Below, piece by piece: positions 42,664-50,191 of a stretch of DNA of 64,000 bases. Positions within the stretch are counted from its first letter, which is position 1; each line of letters opens with the position of its first letter. Position numbers and translations under genes: made by a program. The DNA comes from Planctomycetaceae bacterium (lineage in GTDB: Bacteria; Planctomycetota; UBA1135; GCA-002686595), in NCBI GenBank assembly GCA_016125265.1, contig WGMC01000030.1, positions 62,001-126,000 of the forward strand. The letters run 5' to 3'. Under the pieces are notes generated by a model, which was not told the DNA's origin, did no database searches, and was given only the letters and a program-made list of their open reading frames with translations.

Positions 42664-45267
42664 GTGCCCACCCGATTCGCCCGCATCGAGGACCTCTTCC
42701 ACGGGGCCGTCGATCTGGAACCGGGGGCCCGGGCCGCGTTCTTGGAGCGCGAATGCGCGGGCGACGGGGAGCTGCTTCGCGAAGTGCAGTCGCTTCTGGC
42801 CGCCGATGCCGAAGCGAATCGCTTCTTGGACCAGGATCAGCGCGAAGAGGTCGCCGCGGGCCTCGTCAGTGGGCAGTTGCCCCGGCGTTTGGGACCCTAC
42901 CGCCTGTTGGAAGTGGCGGGGCACGGCGGCATGGGGCTCGTGTACCGGGCCGAGCGCGCGGACGGAAACTTCGAGCAGCGTGTGGCCGTCAAGATGCTGC
43001 GGCCGGGGCCAACCACGGCGAACCTGCTCGGCCGTTTCCACGCGGAGCGACGTGTGCTGGCGCGCCTCGAACACCCTGGGATCGCGCGCATCTTCGACGC
43101 CGGCGAGGACGAGTTCGGTGCGCCTTGGCTCGCGATGGAGTTCGTCGACGGCGAGCCCATCGACCGATGGTGCGACGGGCGGCGCCTCGATCTCGGCGCG
43201 CGGGTGCAGCTCTTCCTCGAAGTGCTCGCCGCTGTGGAGCACGCGCACGAGCAGTTGGTGGTGCACCGGGATCTCAAACCCGACAACATCCTGGTCGATG
43301 CCAACGGGCGTCCGCGGCTCCTCGACTTCGGCATCGCGAAGGTGCTCGAGGAGGATCCGGACGCGCAGTTGCGGACGCAATGGGACGAACGCGCGCTCAC
43401 ACCCGCCTACGCCAGCCCGGAGCAGATCCTCGGGCAGTTGGTCGGTGTGCGCTCGGACGTTTATTCCCTCGGTGTGGTGCTCTTCGAGCTGCTGTGCGGC
43501 TGTCGCCCGTACAGCGCCGATTCCGACAGCCGTTTCGCGCTCGAGAGTGCAATCGCGACGGCGCAGATTCGCCCCCCGAGCTCGGCCCTGCGGCGCTCCG
43601 CGGACGCGAAATCGCAGGCGGCAGCGCGAGACGCGACGGTGGACGGGCTGGCGCGCAGACTCAGCGGCGACTTGGACCGCATCGCGATGATGGCGCTCGA
43701 GCGGGAACCCAGTCGCCGCTACACCAGTGCGGCGGATCTGGCGGCGGACCTTCGCGCCTGGGTCGAGGGCAGACCCGTGCGCGCACGCGGCAACGGCGCG
43801 GGGTACCGACTTTCGAAGTTGGTGCGGCGTCGGCCGCTCGAATCGGCGTTGGTGGGGGCGCTCACGTTGGGAGCCGTGGCCGGGGCCAGTTTGTTCGTGC
43901 GACAGAGCCTCGTGATGGCGGATCAGTTGGACGTCATCGAGCGTTTGGCCGACGCGCAGCGTCTCGAGGAACTCAACGCGGAAGGCGATGGGCTTGTGCC
44001 CGTGGGACCTCTGCGGGTCGACGCCATGGAGAGTTGGTTGGCGCGCGCGATGGCACTGGTCGAGCGCCGCGATCTCCACGCCGCGACCCAAACGCAGTTG
44101 CTGTCGGAACGCGGTCCGCCGGGCTCGAAGGAACACACGTGGCGAAGCTGGCAGGCGGCGCGCCTTGGCGAGCTGGTCAAGGGAATCGACGCACTCGCGG
44201 CGCCCACCGCGCACGGCCTCACGGTGCACGCCGTCGCTGCCCGGTTGGAGCGCGCGCGAAGCCTGGCGCGGCGCTCCATCGTCGAGGCGGCGGACGACTG
44301 GGCCGAAGCTCGGCGGCGCGTCGCGGCCGCGCCGCATTACGGCGGGCTGCAGCTCGAACCGGTGGTCGGTTTGCTGCCCCTGGGTGTCGATCCGGACGGC
44401 GGCCTCGAAGCGTTTTATGCCCTGGACACCGGCAACGCGCCGGAACGCGACGCGGACGGACGTTTCCGTGTGGACGAAACCACGGGTCTCGTGTTGCTCC
44501 TCCTGCCCGGCGGTTCGTTCGCGATGGGCGCACAGCCCGACGATCCCGCCTCGCCCGGTTTCGACCCGTTGGCCGAAGCGGACGAGCAGCCCGTGCACGA
44601 GGTCGAGCTGGCGCCTTTCCTGCTGTCGAAGTACGAGGTCACCCAGGGCCAGTGGTTGCGCTGGACGGGCGGGAATCCGTCGGACTACGTGCCGGGCGAC
44701 ATCGTCGGCGGCGCAGGTTTCAGCCTGGTGCACCCGGTGGAACAGGTGTCGTGGGTGGAGGCGCGCCGAGCGCTCCGCGAGTTCCACCTGGACCTGCCGA
44801 CCGAAGCCCAGTGGGAGTACGGCGCGCGCGCGGGCACGACGTGGCCGTGGTCCAGCGGACCGACGGAAACATCCTTGGACGGCGCCGCCAACTTGGCCGA
44901 CCGCCATGCGGCGAACCACGGCGGCGCCACGGCGTGGACCTACTCCGAATGGCTCGACGACGGCCACACGGTGCACGCGCCAGTCGGCAGCTTCGCGCCC
45001 AATCCGTTCGGCCTGTTGGACATGCACGGCAACGTGTGGGAGTGGGTGCGCGACGGGCAGAGCTCCTACTCGCAGCCCGCGGCACCGGTCGACGGCCTGC
45101 GCGCGGAACTCGGCGACCCCGAACTGGAAACCGCACGCGTACTGGCGCGCGGCGGCGGCTTCTTCAATCCGCCCCAGGCGCTGCGTTCGTCCGAGCGCTA
45201 CCTGATGCGCCCGATCCAAGCGACACGCAGCCTGGGCCTGCGCCCGGCGCGCGCGCTCGTGCCGTAA
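42664..45267 (+). CDS. Ser/Thr protein kinase with transmembrane helix and FGE-sulfatase-like domain
   Basis: 867 aa, GTG start. The N-terminal ~75 residues (RIEDLFHGAVDLEPGARAAF) are the leader typical of this kinase group. The Hanks kinase domain (~77-370) has GHGGMGLVYRAE, VAVKML (Lys ~109), VVHRDLKPDNILV and LLDFGIAKV, and TPAYASPEQ is the activation-loop end. A transmembrane segment at ~396-415 leads outside. The C-terminal ~250 residues are an FGE-sulfatase/SUMF-like domain (LLPGGSFAMGAQPDD, VEQVSWVEARRAL, LPTEAQWEYGARAGTTWPW, MHGNVWEWVRDG). The Cys pair needed for formylglycine formation is absent (RGGGFFNPPQALRSSERY), so this part probably senses or binds rather than oxidises. Confidence 0.94.
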   Translation: MPTRFARIEDLFHGAVDLEPGARAAFLERECAGDGELLREVQSLLAADAEANRFLDQDQREEVAAGLVSGQLPRRLGPYRLLEVAGHGGMGLVYRAERADGNFEQRVAVKMLRPGPTTANLLGRFHAERRVLARLEHPGIARIFDAGEDEFGAPWLAMEFVDGEPIDRWCDGRRLDLGARVQLFLEVLAAVEHAHEQLVVHRDLKPDNILVDANGRPRLLDFGIAKVLEEDPDAQLRTQWDERALTPAYASPEQILGQLVGVRSDVYSLGVVLFELLCGCRPYSADSDSRFALESAIATAQIRPPSSALRRSADAKSQAAARDATVDGLARRLSGDLDRIAMMALEREPSRRYTSAADLAADLRAWVEGRPVRARGNGAGYRLSKLVRRRPLESALVGALTLGAVAGASLFVRQSLVMADQLDVIERLADAQRLEELNAEGDGLVPVGPLRVDAMESWLARAMALVERRDLHAATQTQLLSERGPPGSKEHTWRSWQAARLGELVKGIDALAAPTAHGLTVHAVAARLERARSLARRSIVEAADDWAEARRRVAAAPHYGGLQLEPVVGLLPLGVDPDGGLEAFYALDTGNAPERDADGRFRVDETTGLVLLLLPGGSFAMGAQPDDPASPGFDPLAEADEQPVHEVELAPFLLSKYEVTQGQWLRWTGGNPSDYVPGDIVGGAGFSLVHPVEQVSWVEARRALREFHLDLPTEAQWEYGARAGTTWPWSSGPTETSLDGAANLADRHAANHGGATAWTYSEWLDDGHTVHAPVGSFAPNPFGLLDMHGNVWEWVRDGQSSYSQPAAPVDGLRAELGDPELETARVLARGGGFFNPPQALRSSERYLMRPIQATRSLGLRPARALVP

Positions 45268-45279
45268 CAACTTGGGCAG

Positions 45280-45309
45280 ACGCGCCTGGATCCCACGACC
45301 CAGGCGCGT
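45280..45309. terminator. Bidirectional hairpin terminator between convergent genes
   Basis: A perfect 10-bp stem (ACGCGCCTGG with CCAGGCGCGT) around a 10-nt loop lies between the kinase stop (45267) and the convergent secreted-protein stop (45329). No long T run. Confidence 0.7.
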
Positions 45310-45328
45310 TCAGGGAGACGCGTGTCCC

Positions 45329-47629
45329 TCAGACCCCGACGGTGATTCGTGCGATGTTCGACACCGAGATGTTGTTGAACAGCGAGCACGGGGTACTCGC
45401 AGTGGGGAACACGGTCCACTGCACGTCGAGCTGCGCACCCACTAGGCTGAGATCGCAGGGCACCGGCAGCAGAATTCCGAAGCCACCGCTCTCCTTCGGC
45501 ACGTTGAACGTGATCTGGTAGGGGAGCAGCAGGCAAGGCCCGCACGAGACCGGCAGCGTGCCAGCCGTGGCGAGGTTCAGCACGCTGAACGTCGACAGGG
45601 GGTCTGCGGTCAAGTTGCGCAGCCCGAAGCCCGAGTCACCGATCGCCGGTCCGACAGCGATCGTCTGTTCCACCGTGCCGCCGCCGCCACAACCGCCGCC
45701 GAGGTCCTGGATCGTGCCCGTTCCCGCGATCGTCGAAAGCGGCTGCACGATCACACTGCCGTCGAACGGCGGCAAGAGGTCGTAGGCGGTCCACGTCAGG
45801 AACGACCGGTTGAAGGTCGGTGTCGGGACGCTGGCGCGGCTGCGCATGCGCAGGTGGCGCGGAGTCGCTCCGGCGACGGAGGCAAGCAGGAAAGGCGATT
45901 CGCAGGTCGTGCCCGTGGCCGTGTTGCGGCCCTGTACCCGCACGTTGTAGCTCTGCCCCGCAAACTCCTCGCTGTAGGCGATGTAGGTCTTCGACGTGGC
46001 ACAGCCCACGGCCGGACCGAACTCGTCTCGCCCCGTGTCGGCAAGCCAGAACGCGGGCACGGACGCCGTGAAGAAGAGGTCGCCGCCTCCCGCGTACTGC
46101 AGAATCGCGGCCCGCACGTCTCGACTCGAGGATGTAGACGACTCCTCGACCTCGAACGCGACGAAGAAGCGGCTCGAGAACTGGCTCAGGGGGTCGCAGT
46201 CCACGGAGGGCTGCGTGCGATCGATTCCCGTCGTGCTCGACCCCGAGTCCTCGATCCATTGTGCAGGGACCAGGATGGAGCCGTTGCGGTTGACGATGGC
46301 GCCGCGGATGCCCCTGTCCAAGTTGAGGATGTTCACGGCCCGGTGGTAGACCACCATCCAGTGTCCGAGGTAACCCCCCGTGCCGCTGATCCGGGGTTCA
46401 ATCGTAGAGTCGATGAGGACACTGTCCAATAGGTTCGCGAATCCCGGCAAGACGAGTCCGGAACCGTCAACGCCTAGGGACATGACACGGATGCTCTGAC
46501 CCTGGCGCCAGGTCATCAGTACACCCGACTGCAGTGTCGGCTCGGCGTCGTTCCCGAGGCTCGGCGCGGCATTGTCCAGAATCGCGTCCGTCAGATTCGC
46601 GGCAGCGGACACTGCACCGGTCGAGCCATCGAGCGAGCGTGCGGCAATACGGCGTTTGCCGGCGAAGAATGCGGCCCGTTCGTAGGCGACGACCCAGCGC
46701 TGGCTGGCGAGGTGCACCGCGATCGCCGGCCGCTGCGCAACTCCCGCACCGGATTCGACGGTGATCAGCGGCCCGAATCCCACGCCGTTGAAGTTCAGGC
46801 GCTGGGCGCGCACGTCGATGTCGTTGAGCGCGAACTGGGTCTGCCAAGTGACCAATGTCACGCCTGGGGTCGCCATCGTCGTCACGTCCGAGCGCGTGTT
46901 GTCACCCGCGCCGCCGTGCTCGATGATCGTGCCGAAAGCCGGATCCACGGTCAGCGGGTACACGGCACTGGCCAGCGACGCTTCCGGAACGACGATCTCG
47001 AAGAACCGCTGGCCATCCGCTTCGGCCAGACGCATTTCACCGCCCAGGTCGCGGCCCTCGGCGTCGGTGATCCACAGTCGATCGATGTGGATCCCGCCGA
47101 TGCCCGGTCGCACCAGGCGCAGGGCCGAGCCTCGCGACGCGTCCGGATCCGCCGCGAGCGGACTGACCACGTCGTAGCGCAGCACGAGGTCCCCGTCGCC
47201 CGGCAGCGGTTGGTGGAGCTCGATCACCTGCTCGAGCTCGTGCACACGCGCTTCGTAGCGTTCGCGCAGGCCTTGGCCGTGGTCGTACACGGCCCAACTG
47301 CCTTCGAGCACCGGTGTCGCCGCGTCGTCCACACGCCGGGACGGACCCCCCGTGCGGCCGACCGACTGCAGGTCGAGGGAAAGGGTCTGTGCATGTTCGA
47401 CCCGAGTTCCGAGGGCGGGCGTGAAGGTGACACCCTGGGGGCCTAGATCCGCGCGATAACGCGCTCCACCGCCGAGCAGGCGGCCGTCGAGTTCGTGCCA
47501 GCCGTGGCTCTGCTCGATCACGCCGAGCGGTGCCTCAGGAACGATCGAGGATTGGGTCCAAGCGGCAGCCAAGGGTGCCACGAGGAACAACGCGGATGCG
47601 GTCGAAAGAGACGATAGGGAGCGCAACAT
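45329..47629 (-). CDS. Large secreted protein with Cys-rich shared C-terminal module (paralogue of next gene)
   Basis: 766 aa. Signal peptide (ASALFLVAPLAAAWTQS). The N-terminal ~230 residues (RYRADLGPQGVTFTPALG, VYDHGQGLRERYEARVHELE, YPLTVDPAFGTI) align by pattern with the same part of the gene at 47695. A middle part with propeller-like strands follows (VTLVTWQTQFALNDIDVRAQ, HWMVVYHRAVNILNLDRGI, SRFFVAFEVEE). The C-terminal ~125 residues have GGGCGGGG, SCGPCLLLPYQ and LVGAQLDVQWTVF. The Cys pairs could form disulfides in the envelope. No catalytic motif. It follows its paralogue by 65 bp, so the two are probably one operon. Confidence 0.85.
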   Translation of the reverse strand: MLRSLSSLSTASALFLVAPLAAAWTQSSIVPEAPLGVIEQSHGWHELDGRLLGGGARYRADLGPQGVTFTPALGTRVEHAQTLSLDLQSVGRTGGPSRRVDDAATPVLEGSWAVYDHGQGLRERYEARVHELEQVIELHQPLPGDGDLVLRYDVVSPLAADPDASRGSALRLVRPGIGGIHIDRLWITDAEGRDLGGEMRLAEADGQRFFEIVVPEASLASAVYPLTVDPAFGTIIEHGGAGDNTRSDVTTMATPGVTLVTWQTQFALNDIDVRAQRLNFNGVGFGPLITVESGAGVAQRPAIAVHLASQRWVVAYERAAFFAGKRRIAARSLDGSTGAVSAAANLTDAILDNAAPSLGNDAEPTLQSGVLMTWRQGQSIRVMSLGVDGSGLVLPGFANLLDSVLIDSTIEPRISGTGGYLGHWMVVYHRAVNILNLDRGIRGAIVNRNGSILVPAQWIEDSGSSTTGIDRTQPSVDCDPLSQFSSRFFVAFEVEESSTSSSRDVRAAILQYAGGGDLFFTASVPAFWLADTGRDEFGPAVGCATSKTYIAYSEEFAGQSYNVRVQGRNTATGTTCESPFLLASVAGATPRHLRMRSRASVPTPTFNRSFLTWTAYDLLPPFDGSVIVQPLSTIAGTGTIQDLGGGCGGGGTVEQTIAVGPAIGDSGFGLRNLTADPLSTFSVLNLATAGTLPVSCGPCLLLPYQITFNVPKESGGFGILLPVPCDLSLVGAQLDVQWTVFPTASTPCSLFNNISVSNIARITVGV

Positions 47630-47694
47630 GGGACGACGTTCGGTCCGGGGACGGCGGGGTAGTTCGTGGGAACGGGGCGACGTGTTGTGGTGCT

Positions 47695-49923
47695 TCACTG
47701 GATCCGCACCTCCAACAGGTCGCTGAAGTTGACGCCGTAGGTGGGGCAACTCGTGGCCAAGAGAGAGGCGTTCGCCCACTGCACGAAGAACTCCGCCCCC
47801 ACCAGCGCATTGTCGTTGGGGATCGGAACGGCGACGCTGGCATTGCCGAGCGCACCGACGGCGACCGGAAGCACCATCGAGTTGAACGGGTCGACGCCGA
47901 TCACACAGGTACCGCAGGGGATCGCCGTCTGCGTGGCGCCGACCAAGAGGAAAACCGTCGAGCCGTTCACGAACAGCGGCGTGTGGTAGTGCAGGGTGAA
48001 GTCGCCGTTGCCCACGGCCGGGGTGCCGGTAGCGGCCGTGCCGCCGAGGCAACCGCCGCCGAGCACCGTCACGTTGCCCGCGGACGAGAGGAAACGCTGG
48101 ACCGAGATGTTGCCGGTGCCCGTGCCTCCGCTCGAGATCACCGGCCAACCGATCAGCGCCGGAGCATCGGACGGCGCGGAGTTGGGGGCACTCCCAGAGA
48201 ACAACGACACCACTGCGGGATCCTCCAAGCTCTGGGCGCCCCCGTCGAGGGTCGCTTCGTTCTCGATCGTGTCCGCCGTGTAGGAATCGAGCAGCTTGTA
48301 CCCGATGTCGGTATTGGGCGCTCCGTCCTCGTCGCGCCAAGCAACTAGGAACGAGCTGCCGAGGAATGCCACCGAGGGGTCGGTTTCGTTGTCGTTGGAG
48401 TCGAACTCGACGCCGACGGCAGAGCCGTAGGAGCCCAACCCCGAGCCGCTCAGGGTGACGACCTGCGCGAAGATGTCGCGATCGGTGCCGGTGTTCTCGC
48501 GCCGCTCGTAGACGACCAGCCAGTGCACGCCATCACCGTCGTTGCGCGTCGCCAGAATGTCGGTCGTCGAGGTGACGAGGTCGACCATACCGGTCCACGC
48601 GGTGGCTGCGGCCGTATACACCCGGCCCCGAAGCTGCGTGACACCGGCGGCGACCTGGGTCCACGTCACCAACCACCGCCCGTTCACACCGCCACTTCGA
48701 CTGATGTCACCGTTGCCGGATTGGCTGTCGGTCCCCGGAATGAAGGGCGAAGCGCCCAAGGCCTGCAGGTTGCCCCCAGTGGTCAGGCCGACTTCGACCA
48801 ACCGCAGCCCGGTGGGCGACTGGTTGTAGAGAACGAGCAAACCGTTGTCGGAGCCGCCGGTGTCGCTGGTCACACGCGGTTGCACGTCGAAATCGGTTGT
48901 CGCGGCAATGGTGAACTGGGTGCCAAGAGCCCCGAGCGGCGCAACGACGCCTCGAGCGCGAATGTCCGATTGGCCGATGGTCGTTCCCGTGGACCATTGG
49001 TAGGCCACGAGGTACACATCGCGGAACCGGTTGTATCCGACCGACGGCGCGGAGTAGTTACCGGTGCCGGTGGAGATCGAGAGGAGGGAACCGAGCAAAC
49101 TGCCGCTGCCGCTCACACGGTGGCCGAGGATGTCGGCATCGGTCGACGACGTGAAACGCCGCCAAACCACTAGGTAGTTGTCGCCGTCGCTCGCTGCGGC
49201 CACGGAACGGTCGTCGGTCAGCGGATTGGTCTCAAGCGGGAGCACGACGCCGACTAGGGGATCGAGTACCAGCGGGTACTGGGCGTTGTCCACGAACTCA
49301 CCAGGCAGGGATAGCACCAACCGCCCCTCTGCGAAGTGCAGGGCCCCGGCCGCCGTGCGGCCAACTGCATCCACACCCGTGACGGCACCGACGTGCACAC
49401 CACCGGCGGCCCGCCCGGACGCGTCCCGGTGATCGAAGTAAAGACCGCCGGCGTCGACGCGGGGCGAAAGCTCCGTCGCCACTGCCACGACCACTTGCAG
49501 GTCGCCCTCGCCCCGAATGGGTCGTTCGAAGCGGTACGAGAGCTCGACGCCCGCGCCGCTGATCTGCCAGCGTTCTTGGATCCCCGTCCAGCGCTCCACC
49601 TCGGCGCCGCTTCCTCGAGCCTCGGGTTCGGCGACCAGCGGGTGGTCAAGAACGGTCACCCCACCCCGTGCGACGGCCTGCACCGCGAGGTGCAGGGGCT
49701 GGTTGTGGTCGGCGGCCGGACCGAGGGCTGGCACGAAGGCCATTCCCGTTCCGTCGAAGCGGCCGAAGTAGTTGGCTCCATCGGCGTGGAGCGCTCCATC
49801 GCGGTGGCCGAGCGCAAAGCTCTGGCTGATCACCGCGGGGACGGCGATGGTGTCTTGGGGCGGGGGAAGCGGGTCACCGATCAGGGTGGACCCGCACAGC
49901 AGCAGCAGCGCGCTGGAGAACAT
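47695..49923 (-). CDS. Large secreted protein with Cys-rich shared C-terminal module (paralogue of preceding gene)
   Basis: 742 aa. Signal peptide (FSSALLLLCGSTLIG), then the paralogous N-terminal part (GANYFGRFDGTGMAFVPALG, RWQISGAGVELSYRFERPI, AQYPLVLDPLVGV). The middle part has propeller-like units (NYLVVWRRFTSSTDADILGH, RDVYLVAYQWSTG, GRWLVTWTQVAAG, HWLVVYERRENTGTDRDIFA, SSFLVAWRDEDGAPNTDIGY), i.e. strand-V/A-W/Y plus Asp turn. The C-terminal module has LGGGCLGG, PCGTCVIGVDP and ALVGAEFFVQW and ends LLEVRIQ. GAAGGAAC upstream of the ATG may be the ribosome binding site. Probably a surface or periplasmic binding protein; function unknown. Confidence 0.85.
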   Translation of the reverse strand: MFSSALLLLCGSTLIGDPLPPPQDTIAVPAVISQSFALGHRDGALHADGANYFGRFDGTGMAFVPALGPAADHNQPLHLAVQAVARGGVTVLDHPLVAEPEARGSGAEVERWTGIQERWQISGAGVELSYRFERPIRGEGDLQVVVAVATELSPRVDAGGLYFDHRDASGRAAGGVHVGAVTGVDAVGRTAAGALHFAEGRLVLSLPGEFVDNAQYPLVLDPLVGVVLPLETNPLTDDRSVAAASDGDNYLVVWRRFTSSTDADILGHRVSGSGSLLGSLLSISTGTGNYSAPSVGYNRFRDVYLVAYQWSTGTTIGQSDIRARGVVAPLGALGTQFTIAATTDFDVQPRVTSDTGGSDNGLLVLYNQSPTGLRLVEVGLTTGGNLQALGASPFIPGTDSQSGNGDISRSGGVNGRWLVTWTQVAAGVTQLRGRVYTAAATAWTGMVDLVTSTTDILATRNDGDGVHWLVVYERRENTGTDRDIFAQVVTLSGSGLGSYGSAVGVEFDSNDNETDPSVAFLGSSFLVAWRDEDGAPNTDIGYKLLDSYTADTIENEATLDGGAQSLEDPAVVSLFSGSAPNSAPSDAPALIGWPVISSGGTGTGNISVQRFLSSAGNVTVLGGGCLGGTAATGTPAVGNGDFTLHYHTPLFVNGSTVFLLVGATQTAIPCGTCVIGVDPFNSMVLPVAVGALGNASVAVPIPNDNALVGAEFFVQWANASLLATSCPTYGVNFSDLLEVRIQ

Positions 49924-50121
49924 GGGCTCGTTCCTTCGTGAGGAAGCCCCCAACTTCGGGCGGAGTGCCCGTCGCACGGGGGGCAGGACCGGCGAGACAT
50001 GCGCCAATCTCAACCCGCGTTACGAACCGTCCTCGGAAACCCGCTGGAGCGGCGTTCGTCGATGGCCAAGAGCCCGGCCTTGCGACGACCGGCCAGTGCG
50101 CACGTGCGTTGCCTGCGGAGG

Positions 50122-50168
50122 TAAAACGAACGACCCCCGGAACCCTTTGGGGTCCCGGGGGCCGTTCG
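50122..50168 (-). terminator. Rho-independent terminator after the multiheme cytochrome gene
   Basis: A long interrupted stem (CGAACG, CCCCCGG and ACCC pairing with GGGT, CCGGGGG and CGTTCG) is followed on the minus strand by TTTTAC. It lies 24 bp beyond the stop at 50192. Confidence 0.8.
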
Positions 50169-50191
50169 ATCCGCAGCGGGAGGTTTTCGGG

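Noticed and set aside
40894..45270. Very long open frame on the minus strand (about 1458 codons) opposite the protease and kinase genes
   Set aside because: It is antisense to two well-supported genes with catalytic motifs; its translation is Arg/His/Gln-rich and matches no family. Long antisense frames are common in DNA this GC-rich.
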